Below, piece by piece: positions 1 to 9,770 of a stretch of DNA of 64,000 nt. The stretch covers positions 4,051,501 through 4,115,500 of the forward strand of contig NZ_CP031728.1 in assembly GCF_008806975.1 (NCBI RefSeq), in the 5' to 3' direction. Source of the stretch: Cellvibrio sp. KY-GH-1. GTDB taxonomy: Bacteria; Pseudomonadota; Gammaproteobacteria; Pseudomonadales; Cellvibrionaceae. A model generated the notes under the pieces. It ran no database searches. It had not been told where the DNA came from and worked only from the letters and a program-made list of their open reading frames with translations. Position 1 is the first letter of the stretch, and every line of letters starts with the position of its first letter. A program made the translations under genes and the position numbers.

Positions 1-1
1 A

Positions 2-1897
2 GCGCTTGATGAGCAGGCCAGCGCGCAGATTAACCGGGCAACATTTTTCCGTCAGGTGCTGCTTGGTTTGGTCGATGACGAATTGATTGATCTGGATGTA
101 ATCGCTGCTGAAAACCCCGGTACAACCACCAGCGATAGTATGGCGACGAGTGCAACCGATATTGATGCGCAGACGACGCCTGGTCGCGCACCGATGCACG
201 AAGCGCAGCATCAATCACCGCTGCACCAAACAGCCAACGCGATTAATTCTGTTGATCAACATGCGGCGCCAGCGCGTAGCCCACTACCCGCCGCACAAGC
301 GGGTCTCGATGCTGAACAGCAGACTCGTCAGCGACTCGCGCAATTGGTGCAGGAGCTGCGTGCGGGGCGAATAGATCCGTTTGGTTTGCGCATGAGCCTT
401 TATTACTGGCAGCGTCTGGTTGAACAATCGTTAACAGCAAAGGGTGGCGATTCATCGCATCACACTGAATTGCGTGAAGCCATAGGTCGCAGCGGCAGTG
501 ATGCGACTGACCCCAATTATTTCTACCAGCAAGTGATTCATGCGCTTCTGGCGGACTTGCCGCTGGATATGGAGGCGTTTGCGCGCGGCACAGCGGCAGA
601 TCATCACGCCCGGGAAACCGAGTCCGCCAAGCATCACGATGATGCAATCCTGCATGAACATAGTTCTGCACAAGCGACTAAAAAAATCGAACCAACGTTC
701 ACCTCTGTATCCATCGACAAACAGTCGTTGGAAGCCGTTGCACCTGGGGACAATGATTTTCACGATGCAGCGCAATCGTTCCCGGATGCAACGGGTACCG
801 ATACAGAGCCATCAGGAAATGGAGACATGTTGCGTACACCGGAACTCACGCTGGAGCAATTGCTGCGCGAACCTACAACACTAACCACGCAGCAGATGCA
901 GCAATTGCAGCAGCATGTCAATTTACTCCTGCAGCACTTTAGCCAGGCACAAGCACAGGAATGGCTACGCATTTTGCGCGAACCTGCCTGCGCGCAGCGA
1001 TTGATCCAGCAAGTGCCCGGCCATTTGTTGCATCAAATTGTGCAACGTTTACAGGCTGGGCCTTTTGCAGCCTTGGACCCAATTGTAAAACTCGCCAGTG
1101 AAGCACTTGCGTTACTGCTGCCGGGTGCCGATCCGCTGTTGTTGAAGCAGGCGCGCTGGGAGTTTGTATTTGGGCGTTTGTTCGGTTCAACCAACCCGAT
1201 GGACGCCGCGCAATTGCTGCAAGCTTGCTGCGAGCAATTAGCGCAAACTCTGGGTGTGAGTGATAGCCAACGGTTGTTGCAATTAGCAGAGCGTCGCCTC
1301 GCATTGTTAAAACCGGTAGCTGCCGCGCGCCCAAGCATGTCACTTAACGACGGTAATACGTCGGAAGAACCTGTGTTGAATTTTGAAGCCGGAGTGCACC
1401 TGAACAATGTGGGTATGGTGCTGGCGTCGCCCTTTTTGCCGCGTTTATTTTCCATGTTTAATTTATTGGAAGATGGAAAATTTATTCACCCGGGGGCGGC
1501 CGATCGCGCTGCGCATTTATTGCAGTACATGGTGACTGGCCAAAGCGAAACACCGGAATACGAATTAACCCTGAACAAAATATTGTGCGGCATTAGCACC
1601 AGCATGCCCATTAGCGCCGGCATTGAAGTGACTGAGCAGGAAAAACAGGTTATCGAGCAGATGCTGCAAAGCATGATCCAGCATTGGAAAGCCTTGGGTT
1701 CAACGTCAGTCGCAGGTTTGCGCGAAACCTTTATGCAGCGGCAGGGCTGGTTGATTCTGGATGAAGACTATTGGCGATTAAAAGTGCAAGAGCGCACCTT
1801 TGATATGTTGCTGGATCGCTTGCCCTGGAATATCTCCATGATCAAACACGCCTGGATGGACCGACCACTGCGCGTGTCATGGCGCGAACAATCCTGA
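2..1897 (+). CDS. Contractile injection system tape-measure-type protein (5' end outside window)
   Basis: The reading frame is open from base 2 with no stop, so the gene begins upstream and only its last 631 residues are seen. The C-terminal 170 residues carry the conserved block of the eCIS tape-measure family (CIS_TMP): a GMVLASPFLPRLF segment, a LLEDGKFI segment, LLQYMVTG, LTLNKILCG, then SVAGLRETFMQR and LLDRLPWNISMIK before a short C-terminus. The N-terminal half is low in conservation, Gln/His/Ala-rich and probably flexible. In this family the protein sets tube length and sits inside the sheath-tube complex. The next gene is the eCIS ATPase, 60 bases on, which fits the order in known eCIS loci. 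Recognition is by motif memory; no search was run. Confidence 0.85.
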   Translation, partial: ALDEQASAQINRATFFRQVLLGLVDDELIDLDVIAAENPGTTTSDSMATSATDIDAQTTPGRAPMHEAQHQSPLHQTANAINSVDQHAAPARSPLPAAQAGLDAEQQTRQRLAQLVQELRAGRIDPFGLRMSLYYWQRLVEQSLTAKGGDSSHHTELREAIGRSGSDATDPNYFYQQVIHALLADLPLDMEAFARGTAADHHARETESAKHHDDAILHEHSSAQATKKIEPTFTSVSIDKQSLEAVAPGDNDFHDAAQSFPDATGTDTEPSGNGDMLRTPELTLEQLLREPTTLTTQQMQQLQQHVNLLLQHFSQAQAQEWLRILREPACAQRLIQQVPGHLLHQIVQRLQAGPFAALDPIVKLASEALALLLPGADPLLLKQARWEFVFGRLFGSTNPMDAAQLLQACCEQLAQTLGVSDSQRLLQLAERRLALLKPVAAARPSMSLNDGNTSEEPVLNFEAGVHLNNVGMVLASPFLPRLFSMFNLLEDGKFIHPGAADRAAHLLQYMVTGQSETPEYELTLNKILCGISTSMPISAGIEVTEQEKQVIEQMLQSMIQHWKALGSTSVAGLRETFMQRQGWLILDEDYWRLKVQERTFDMLLDRLPWNISMIKHAWMDRPLRVSWREQS

Positions 1898-1957
1898 TTT
1901 ATCGGGCTAGATCCAAAACTATTTAACGACAGTGAACAAACACAGCGAATAGACACA

Positions 1958-3319
1958 ATGGTTAATACGGTTAGTCAACAAAACGCAGCAACACTCGAAC
2001 GCGAACTCAATTGGTTTGCCGATGTGCTCAATTTGCGTTTTACCCATTATTTTGGTTCGCCCGAAATTCAGGCGGCCACCGCCGATATTCGCAGCATAGC
2101 AGCGCCGGATCTAGCGCAAGATAATTCCGAGTACGCGCAACTGGTGCGCCGCTATGAGATGGGGTTTGATGAACGTCTGGTATTTATTTTGTGTTTGATT
2201 CCCCATGTGCGCCCGCAAGCATTGGATATTTTTTTCACCCAAAGCCAAATCACTGGCCGCGCCTATACCGAATTTGGCGGTTGGCGCGGCAAAGCCCACA
2301 GCGGTTTTTTGCCCAGTGCGGAGACAGCGGTATTTTTACTGGCAGGGCAAGATCTGGAGCGGCGCTTTGCGGCGCTGCAATTGTTTGATGAGCATCATTA
2401 CTTTTTAAAACAAGGTTTGCTTAAGCTCGAGCACCAGGCAGCGGGCGAACCTTTTTTAAATGCGACTATTTCTGTGAGTGCAGAAACTTTGCATCGCTGC
2501 ACTCATGGTCAGGTACACAAACCCGATTACAGCATGGAATTTCCGGCGAAATTAATTACCAGCCCTTTGAGTTGGAATGATTTGGTGTTATCGCAAGATG
2601 TGATGGAAGAAATTGATCACCTGCACACCTGGCTCAAGCAGGGCAAGGAGTTGATCAACCGCTGGGAATTAACGCGTGCGGTAAAGCCTGGTTATCGCAG
2701 TTTATTTTTCGGGCCACCCGGTACCGGTAAAACACTCACTGCCACCTTGTTGGGCGCGAGTGTCGGTGTGGATGTGTATCGCATTGATCTATCGATGGTG
2801 GTTTCCAAATATATCGGCGAGACAGAAAAAAATCTCGCCGGCGTATTTGATCAGGCGCAAAACAAAAACTGGATTTTATTTTTCGACGAAGCCGATTCAC
2901 TGTTTGGCAAACGTACCCAAACCAGCAACTCCAATGACCGCCATGCCAACCAGGAAATCTCGTATTTGCTGCAACGCATAGAGGATTTCCCCGGGGTGGT
3001 GATTCTGGCCAGTAACATCAAAGCCAATATCGATGAAGCCTTTGCACGGCGCTTTCAATCGATTATTTATTTTCCGCTGCCCGATGATGTGGAGCGTTTG
3101 CGCTTGCTGAAAAATTTATTCCCCAACAGTAATTTCCTGGCTGACGACGTCAACCTGCAACAGTTGGCAGAGAAGTATGAATTATCCGGCGGGTCGCTGA
3201 CCAATGTCGCGCGTTACGCCGCTATACGCGCGACACGCCAGCAGCGCAACAAAATCCAGCATGCCGATTTGGTACAAGGCATTAACAAAGAACTTCTCAA
3301 GGAGGGGCGTACGCTCTAA
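1958..3319 (+). CDS. eCIS-associated AAA+ ATPase
   Basis: This 453-residue protein has an N-terminal helical region of about 220 residues followed by one AAA+ module. Walker A (GPPGTGKT) lies near residue 252, Walker B with a DEAD core near 310, and the arginine-finger segment FARRF near 362. A sensor-2-like helix (SGGSLTNVARYAAIRAT) follows. eCIS loci (Afp, PVC, MAC types) regularly encode such an ATPase next to the tape measure, with a suggested role in assembly, disassembly or cargo loading. The start ATG lies 60 bases after the previous stop, and the next gene begins within seven bases of its stop, so this is one operon. Confidence 0.9.
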   Translation: MVNTVSQQNAATLERELNWFADVLNLRFTHYFGSPEIQAATADIRSIAAPDLAQDNSEYAQLVRRYEMGFDERLVFILCLIPHVRPQALDIFFTQSQITGRAYTEFGGWRGKAHSGFLPSAETAVFLLAGQDLERRFAALQLFDEHHYFLKQGLLKLEHQAAGEPFLNATISVSAETLHRCTHGQVHKPDYSMEFPAKLITSPLSWNDLVLSQDVMEEIDHLHTWLKQGKELINRWELTRAVKPGYRSLFFGPPGTGKTLTATLLGASVGVDVYRIDLSMVVSKYIGETEKNLAGVFDQAQNKNWILFFDEADSLFGKRTQTSNSNDRHANQEISYLLQRIEDFPGVVILASNIKANIDEAFARRFQSIIYFPLPDDVERLRLLKNLFPNSNFLADDVNLQQLAEKYELSGGSLTNVARYAAIRATRQQRNKIQHADLVQGINKELLKEGRTL

Positions 3320-3325
3320 TTGACC

Positions 3326-6300
3326 ATGATGAAAGTTTCTTCATCCAAACGTATTTTTTCACTCAAACCTGGTTGGGGGCCGGTAGCGAAATTACTGGTT
3401 GTCGCCACGTTTTTGTTGGCAGCAGGCGTTGGTGCGCAGACCCCATCAGACGCTTCGGGAAGTTTGCCCGAAGGGGCGCGAGTTAATAAAGATAAATGCC
3501 TCGGCTATGAAATGGATTATAAAAAATATCCCAAGCCGGTGATCGCCAAAGTACAAGCGGATATGTACCAGCTCTACCATCAAGACGCGGATTGGAAGCA
3601 CGATGCTGGCTTAAAAGGCAAACCGCTAAACGATGGTATTCTCGGGCCAATTACCTGGTCATGGATGCAGCGCTTTTGTAAAAGTTTCGCGTTGGATATT
3701 AACACCGATGTAGTGTCCGCATTTCCTGCGCGCGCCGATGAAGTTGCCAAATTCTCGGCGACATTTAATGACGATGCTGCGACCTTAATTAGCAAACCCT
3801 TTGCGCAGTGGAGTGCGAGTCACCACAGCGCTTGTAATCTGGATGTGCAGGAAACTCTCGCCCACGGCAGTGATGAACAATTGCAAGCGTTGGTGCGCTG
3901 CTACCTGGAAGGTGAACAAAAAGCACCGGAAGTGCAACCCGCTGCCGCACCGGAACCCATCCAACCCTACACATTATATGTGTTGCGCGAGGATGATTTT
4001 GCGGCGATGGCAGAAGCATCGGCATCCGCGAAAATTACCGCCAAGGCGATTGAAACGCTAAAAGGCAAAGAATTCCCGAGTAGGGCGGATGCACAGGCGG
4101 AGATAGCCAAATTATTAGCCGGATTATCTGAAGCTGAAACCAAACAATTGGGTGACGCACTGCTGGCCCAATTCCAAACCAAAACCCGCTATGAGCTTAG
4201 CGATCAGGTATTGAATACGCTAAACCAACAGGGAATTAGCGATGCACTTTTTGCGGCGCTGCAAGCTTTACCGCAAAAAAGTTTTGCTGATTTGTCGGCA
4301 CTCACCAAAGCGATTAATGCCGCGGTTGCAAGCGTTAACAAAAATGCAAGCGCGCAAGTAAATACCCCCGCTCTCCAGGACGCGGCTTCAGCGAACAGCC
4401 AGGCGGTTTCCAGTGCGCCGGCGCCTGAGGTGGTTAACGCGGAACGGTTAGTGCTGCAAGTACAACTCCTGGCGCGCCAGGACTATTGGATTGCGGCGGA
4501 CATTAACGCAAGTCAATTGCCACTTGCACAAGGGCCAGTAGCGGCACCGGTGATTGAGTTATTGCAAGACCTGAAAGATAGGGAATACCCCGAGGGTCAG
4601 CTGCTGCATATGGCGGCTAAAAATAAAATCCTCAAAGCGGCGGATATTTGCAAGCAGGACAAATCCAATGCGATTGATAAGTCGCTCGCTAAACCTAACA
4701 TCGCGGAAATCAAACAGTATTTACAAAGTGTTATCCAATCCGGCGATCTCACCGATAAATACTGTACTGAAAATTTCTATCGCAAGTTAAATGATTACTA
4801 CGATAAAAACTTAAAGGCCACCATTGATAAACTCTATTCAGAACCTATGCCTGCCTATAAACACCAACCGATTAATTGGTCGGGGGCGAGTAAAGATTGC
4901 GGTTGTGTGCCGGATGAAATACAAACCATGGCCTATGGCATTTTCCCCTATTGGGAAACCACTGAAACGCCGCTGGAATTTGATTTCAGTACCTTCTCGC
5001 GCACCGCGTATTTTGGCTTGACCATTGGCAATAGTGGAAAGCTGCAACAAATAAACAGCCTGGGTGTGGATTTGCTGAAAGACAACAGCAGTTCGGCAAA
5101 GGCGTTTATTCGCGAAGCGCGTCGCTATGGCAGCAAAGTGGATTGGATTCTGGAAAAAGAATTTTCTGCCGCCCCGGAGTTGGAAAATGAGGCCGCCCTG
5201 CAAATATTTTTCAGCAACCTGCAAGCGGACATTATCAATTTACTGGGCACACCGCTCACCGATGCGGAATCGCGTTTGCGCCCGCTGCTCAGCCTGGGCC
5301 TCGCCAGCCAGCCACGCAATGGCGATGGCGTAACCTTCTATTTTAAAAATTACCCAAACACGGCGGCGGCCAAACAAAAATTTGACGATTTCTTTAATAG
5401 CCTGAAGGACAAGTTGCGCCAGCTGGATGACGAGCGCAATAGCTTTCACCCGGTGAAGGACATTACCTACGTCAACATCATGCTCACCAAATCGACATTT
5501 CTAAGCGAAGAAGGTACCTTCAATCGCGAGCATCTGGACACCCTGACTAACGTTGAGGAATGGGCAGAAAAGAATCTTTCTATTGTGGAAGTTCAGGACC
5601 GCGTGCGCACCATGCTGGTGTTAATTATGGAAGATCCCTACTACACCTCACTCGATGAAATCTATGCGGTTACCACCGGCATAGATCGCAATATTATTGC
5701 GCCGCTGATGTTTAGCGATTACTCATTAATGGACACCACCACCGAGCACAAGGGCCAAAGTGTGGATGAGCGTAAAAAGCGTCTGGCCTATGTGCATGAA
5801 AGTTTTGGTGCTGGTACTTTCTGGCCCATGGTGCAGTATAAAAATAGTAGCGATGGAAAAGACTACCGCGAATTTAACGATTATATCGGCAAGCATTTTT
5901 CGCCGGGTTACACCGAATCATTCTGGAACGAAACCCTCTGTGCCTATCGTTGGCAATTAATTTATGTGTTGAATTTGTGGCTGCTATTGGCGTTTATTTA
6001 TTTAATCACGTTCTTCTATTTGTTTCCGCACCGCTGTAAAGATTTACCCATGCTGTTGCGCTGGTTGCAACACCCACTCACGGTCGTTGGAATTATTCTA
6101 CCGCCGATCGTACTTTGGGGTTATCTACTGCTGATGGACTCGAGCTTTACCTTGTTGAATCTCTCCAGCCTTTTGTGTTTGCTGTTGTTGGGTTTAGCAA
6201 TTACAGCAGGTGTGGACGCGGTGAAAGCATTGCAACAGCAAAAACCCAATCGCAATTTGCTGCAATACCAAAAATTGGCGACTGCACCGACCAGCGAAAA

Positions 6301-6358
6301 TACAGAGGTTGTCGGTGAAGAAGTGGATGAAGAGATTTACGATAATGAGAGGACCTGA
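3326..6358 (+). CDS. Large periplasmic, membrane-anchored protein with PG-binding-like and GH18-like regions
   Basis: The protein is about 1010 residues. An N-terminal hydrophobic stretch ending near GVGAQ looks like a signal peptide. Residues about 55-130 resemble a peptidoglycan-binding repeat (regular VQ..Y spacing, then DGILGPITW..MQRF). Near residue 535 a segment beginning YGIFPYWE with DFSTFSRTAYFGLT resembles the first strands of a GH18 (chitinase-fold) barrel, but I cannot identify the DxxDxDxE catalytic motif, so activity is doubtful. Three hydrophobic helices follow near residues 875-970, then an acidic tail. It would be anchored in the inner membrane with a large periplasmic part. 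The start is uncertain: TTG at 3320, ATG at 3326 and ATG at 3329 are all possible. No firm family is known to me; the domain calls are inference from patterns. Confidence 0.6.
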   Translation: MMKVSSSKRIFSLKPGWGPVAKLLVVATFLLAAGVGAQTPSDASGSLPEGARVNKDKCLGYEMDYKKYPKPVIAKVQADMYQLYHQDADWKHDAGLKGKPLNDGILGPITWSWMQRFCKSFALDINTDVVSAFPARADEVAKFSATFNDDAATLISKPFAQWSASHHSACNLDVQETLAHGSDEQLQALVRCYLEGEQKAPEVQPAAAPEPIQPYTLYVLREDDFAAMAEASASAKITAKAIETLKGKEFPSRADAQAEIAKLLAGLSEAETKQLGDALLAQFQTKTRYELSDQVLNTLNQQGISDALFAALQALPQKSFADLSALTKAINAAVASVNKNASAQVNTPALQDAASANSQAVSSAPAPEVVNAERLVLQVQLLARQDYWIAADINASQLPLAQGPVAAPVIELLQDLKDREYPEGQLLHMAAKNKILKAADICKQDKSNAIDKSLAKPNIAEIKQYLQSVIQSGDLTDKYCTENFYRKLNDYYDKNLKATIDKLYSEPMPAYKHQPINWSGASKDCGCVPDEIQTMAYGIFPYWETTETPLEFDFSTFSRTAYFGLTIGNSGKLQQINSLGVDLLKDNSSSAKAFIREARRYGSKVDWILEKEFSAAPELENEAALQIFFSNLQADIINLLGTPLTDAESRLRPLLSLGLASQPRNGDGVTFYFKNYPNTAAAKQKFDDFFNSLKDKLRQLDDERNSFHPVKDITYVNIMLTKSTFLSEEGTFNREHLDTLTNVEEWAEKNLSIVEVQDRVRTMLVLIMEDPYYTSLDEIYAVTTGIDRNIIAPLMFSDYSLMDTTTEHKGQSVDERKKRLAYVHESFGAGTFWPMVQYKNSSDGKDYREFNDYIGKHFSPGYTESFWNETLCAYRWQLIYVLNLWLLLAFIYLITFFYLFPHRCKDLPMLLRWLQHPLTVVGIILPPIVLWGYLLLMDSSFTLLNLSSLLCLLLLGLAITAGVDAVKALQQQKPNRNLLQYQKLATAPTSENTEVVGEEVDEEIYDNERT

Positions 6359-6359
6359 C

Positions 6360-7544
6360 ATGGACTCGATAAGGAATAGCGCCGGTAATTATCGTTTAGC
6401 CCTGGCGTTTGCGTGTAGTGTTTTCCTGCAGGCCGGAAGCGCTTTGGCAAGTGAACTAACCTGTGCGGATAATTTTCCTGCTGCGACGAAAATCGTGAAG
6501 TTGGGAATGAGCACCGCACTTAGCGGGCCCAATCAGTATTTGGGTTTGTCTATGTCGCAAGGTGTCAGGGCGCGTATTGACGAAGCCAATTGCGCTGCGG
6601 AATGGCGCCGGCAAGGAATTCAATTTGAATTGATTGTGCTAGATGATAACTACGATCCACAGATTGCTGCGCGCAATACGCAAACATTAATTGAAGACCA
6701 CAAGGTGGTTGCTATTGTTGGCAACGTAGGAACGCCCACCGCCGAAAAAAGCTGGCAGATTGCCAATGAAAAACAAGTGGTGTTTTACGGCGCTTACACC
6801 GGGGCAAATCTATTGCGCCTCAACCCGCCCGCACCCTTCGTATTTAATTATCGCCCCAGTTATGACCAGGAGATGGAAGCTGTAGTGGCTGACATAGTCG
6901 CGCGCGGTATTCCGATCAAATCCATAGGATTATTTTTGCAAAATGATTCCTTCGGCAATGCCGGTCTCGCCGCTTTGCAAAAGGCATTGGAAAAAATTTG
7001 CGGCGACTGCCAGCAGGACATTTTCCAAATGCGCTATGAACGCAACAGTTTAAAAACCGGTGCTGCGGTAGAGGAATTTATCGCTGCTGAAGTTAAACCC
7101 CGCGCCGTAATTCTGGCCGGCTCACTGGAACCCTCTGCGGAGTTTATTCGCTTTGCCCAACGTCTATCGCCGGTAACACGCTTCTATTGCCTGTCATTTA
7201 TTAGCCCCAGTGCGCTGCAAAAGAAATTGGTTGTGGGACGCTATCAACTCACCTCATCACAGGTATTGCCTGAACAAAGCGCAATGACTGCAGGCTCAAC
7301 GAACGCGACAGGCGAAGCGTACACTAATGAGGTGTATCGCGAGGGCTATATGGAAACTCAATTGTTGCTGGATGCAGTAGCCGCGATACAAGGTTCGGTG
7401 ACGGGCGAAACCCTGCGCCAAAGCCTGGCGCGCCTGGAACGCCAGCTACCCGGAAATCCCGGCGATCAACAGATGATGAATAATGTCTGGTTGGCACAAG
7501 TGTACAACCACGAACAATCCGGAGTGGCCGCGAGTGTTAAATAA
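6360..7544 (+). CDS. ABC-type solute-binding protein (Leu/Ile/Val-binding-like) without a transporter
   Basis: This 394-residue protein is exported: the first 32 residues form a signal peptide ending near GSALA. The mature part follows the type I periplasmic-binding pattern of amino-acid and amide receptors (Peripla_BP_6): KLGMSTALSGPNQYLG at its start, a DDNYDP segment, AIVGNVGTPTAEK, and a second lobe with GLFLQNDSFGNAG. The start ATG at 6360 is chosen for the GAGAGG ribosome site and because it follows the previous stop by one base. No permease or ATPase gene is nearby. Instead the stop overlaps the start of a Cache-channel fusion, so the likely role is presenting a ligand to that sensor-channel or sensing on its own. 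The ligand is unknown. Confidence 0.85.
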   Translation: MDSIRNSAGNYRLALAFACSVFLQAGSALASELTCADNFPAATKIVKLGMSTALSGPNQYLGLSMSQGVRARIDEANCAAEWRRQGIQFELIVLDDNYDPQIAARNTQTLIEDHKVVAIVGNVGTPTAEKSWQIANEKQVVFYGAYTGANLLRLNPPAPFVFNYRPSYDQEMEAVVADIVARGIPIKSIGLFLQNDSFGNAGLAALQKALEKICGDCQQDIFQMRYERNSLKTGAAVEEFIAAEVKPRAVILAGSLEPSAEFIRFAQRLSPVTRFYCLSFISPSALQKKLVVGRYQLTSSQVLPEQSAMTAGSTNATGEAYTNEVYREGYMETQLLLDAVAAIQGSVTGETLRQSLARLERQLPGNPGDQQMMNNVWLAQVYNHEQSGVAASVK

Positions 7545-9675
7545 TAAATCACGCATTGCGTATTTCGGGTTGCTCCTGGTGACTGGTGCACTCTTGCTAT
7601 TTGCGCTCGCGCAAGCTGCTTTTTTGGTGAGGGATGATCAGCAACAGCAAACGGCATCACGCCAATGGGCGGAACAACAAACGCTCGCGCTGGCGAATGA
7701 TCTCGCACAAAAAATTCAGCGCATTTCGTCCATAGCGGATCAGTTGGCTGAACAAATTAGCGCGGCCAGTTGCAGCCCTTGCGATATCGAAAAAGCGCTG
7801 CGCGAACACTATTTGCGACACACGGATTTTACCGCCCTGGGCCTAGCCTTTGACGCGGAAACGTCAGGCACCGCGTTTCGCCTTTACGCACCTTTCATTC
7901 GCCAAAAAAACCAGGCAGCCGCCATTGAACGGCTAGATAGCTTCTATGACTATCTAGCAAATCAGGATGCAGCGGATGTGCGGGCTAATCCAGAAGCCTG
8001 GTATACCCACGCGCAGCAGCGTGAACGCCAATGGCTTGAACCTTTTTATGAAGCGGCGCTGGGTCAGTATGTTATTCGCTACACAGCGCCAATCTATAAC
8101 GCGCAGCAGCAAAAAATCGGTTTGGTATTTGTAGACACCGAGTTGGAGTGGCTACACGATCAAATAGAAAAATACGATATCAAAGATAACAACTATCTGA
8201 GCCTGGAATCGGCGCAAGGCAAAGAGCTATACCACAGCTTCAAAGGAATAGCTGAAATCATTCTGCAATTTTCCCAGCCCGCGCCTGTGCATACCAAAAC
8301 GCAAAGCACAGTGAATGTATTAACGGACGAGCCTGCCTGGCAACATAACTACCCTATTGCTGCGACCCAATGGCAACTGCACAGTGTTATTTCCAAATCC
8401 ACCATTGCCGATTTGGCGACTACAAAAGACAACGCGCAGGCGATGGCGAGTGTCGAACAACTGCATAAATTAACGACCAATGATCGTATTGATTGGGTGG
8501 TGTTGGTGGTGGTGTTGGCAATGTTGATATTTAGTTGTGTGCGTTTGCGACGCAAGCGCACCAGCAAAGTACAGCTGTGGGTTGATACGGCTATTTATAC
8601 AATTATTTTATTTTCCGGGGTGATTTCAATTTGGATATTGGAATACGGCACAGTTGCACCGGGCAACTCCATCATCCTTGCGAATCAAGCGATAATCCAA
8701 AAATTTGAACGCGATAACGCCCAACGCGCACTGATCGCGCACAACGACGCGCCTGTCTATGTGCCGGTGGGATTATTTATTCAATCGATTGAATTCCTTA
8801 GCGCGAGTAACGTGAATGTTACCGGCTATGTTTGGCATCGCTATCAGGAAGGCCAGGAATCCGACTATGAAGTTGGCACAGTCTTTCCTGAAGCCATTGA
8901 AACCAATATCAATTTGGCCTACGAAAAAACGGTCAATGGCGAAACCCTAAAAGGCTGGTACTTTGAAACCACGCTGCGTGAAAATTTCAATCCGGATCGC
9001 TTTCCATTGGATCGCCAATCGGTGTGGATCAGGCTTTGGCATGAAAAAATCGGCGACAATATCGTCCTGGTACCTGACCTGAAAGCCTACAACAGCTTAA
9101 ATACGCGTTCCTTGCCCGGCATTGAAAAAGATTTTGTGCTGGCTGGTTGGTCGCTGTTCCGCTCCTATTTTGAAGTGCGTGAAAACCAATACAACACGCG
9201 CCTGGGGATTGCGAGCAGCGCGCCCGGAGGCGTGGTGCCAGAGCTGTATTTCAATGTGGAAATCATGCGCAACTTTATCAATCCATTTCTGGCGCACCTG
9301 TTTCCGCTGTTTGTGGTTGTGCTTATGCTCTATGCCATCGTTATTACCATGTCGACCGATGAGGAGAAAAAAGATTTCCTCGGCTTTAATGCGGCGGGTG
9401 TGGTCGCCTCCTGCTCGGCACTCTTCTTCGTGGCATTAATTTCGCACGTACAATTGCGCAACGAGTTAGCGGCCAATTCAGTGGTGTATCTGGAGTATTT
9501 TTATCTAATCACTTATGTACTGATATTGTTGATCACATTGAACGCGGTGTTGTTGTCGCTGAAAGTCAAATTTGCATTTATCCAGTTCCATGACAATTTA
9601 TTGCCTAAACTGATTTACTGGCCGGCCATATCCGGCGCATTATTTATTTGCACCGTCTGGGCATTCCGTCATTAA
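7534..9675 (+). CDS. Cache domain fused to a pentameric ligand-gated ion channel (pLGIC)
   Basis: This 713-residue protein shows, in order: TM1 (about 7-32); a periplasmic double-Cache-like domain (about 40-315) with the pattern W.EPFYEAALGQYVIRYT, then APIYN, KIGLVFVDTELEWL; TM2 (about 320-338); TM3 (about 349-372); a pLGIC extracellular domain (about 375-580); and four terminal helices M1-M4 (about 582-606, 614-637, 650-677, 691-711). The channel assignment rests on VPVGLFIQSIEFLSASN followed by GYVWHRY (strands 1-2), the FPLDRQ signature at about 490 matching the FPFDxQ Pro-loop, a proline in M1, and an M2-M3 junction (QLRNEL..) followed by YLEYFY. The GTG start at 7534, after GGAG at 7521, overlaps the previous gene by 11 bases. 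An upstream start at 7483 is possible but less likely. Confidence 0.8.
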   Translation: MLNNKSRIAYFGLLLVTGALLLFALAQAAFLVRDDQQQQTASRQWAEQQTLALANDLAQKIQRISSIADQLAEQISAASCSPCDIEKALREHYLRHTDFTALGLAFDAETSGTAFRLYAPFIRQKNQAAAIERLDSFYDYLANQDAADVRANPEAWYTHAQQRERQWLEPFYEAALGQYVIRYTAPIYNAQQQKIGLVFVDTELEWLHDQIEKYDIKDNNYLSLESAQGKELYHSFKGIAEIILQFSQPAPVHTKTQSTVNVLTDEPAWQHNYPIAATQWQLHSVISKSTIADLATTKDNAQAMASVEQLHKLTTNDRIDWVVLVVVLAMLIFSCVRLRRKRTSKVQLWVDTAIYTIILFSGVISIWILEYGTVAPGNSIILANQAIIQKFERDNAQRALIAHNDAPVYVPVGLFIQSIEFLSASNVNVTGYVWHRYQEGQESDYEVGTVFPEAIETNINLAYEKTVNGETLKGWYFETTLRENFNPDRFPLDRQSVWIRLWHEKIGDNIVLVPDLKAYNSLNTRSLPGIEKDFVLAGWSLFRSYFEVRENQYNTRLGIASSAPGGVVPELYFNVEIMRNFINPFLAHLFPLFVVVLMLYAIVITMSTDEEKKDFLGFNAAGVVASCSALFFVALISHVQLRNELAANSVVYLEYFYLITYVLILLITLNAVLLSLKVKFAFIQFHDNLLPKLIYWPAISGALFICTVWAFRH

Positions 9676-9732
9676 ACAGTGCGTTGAACAAACAACAGAT
9701 TATTAACCTGAACGTTTTTTACAATTAATCAC

Positions 9733-9770
9733 ATCACCAGGAAAACCCCGGGAGAACACCATGGCCTTCA
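9733..9770 (+). repeat. Duplicated leader, copy 1 (ribosome site plus first codons of cargo gene 1)
   Basis: These 38 bases match 10642-10679 at 36 positions, beginning ATCACCAGG and ending in the shared start ATGGCCTTCA. The block includes the ribosome site GGGAG and the first codons, so the two cargo genes share both leader and N-terminus. This points to a recent duplication or conversion. Confidence 0.9.
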
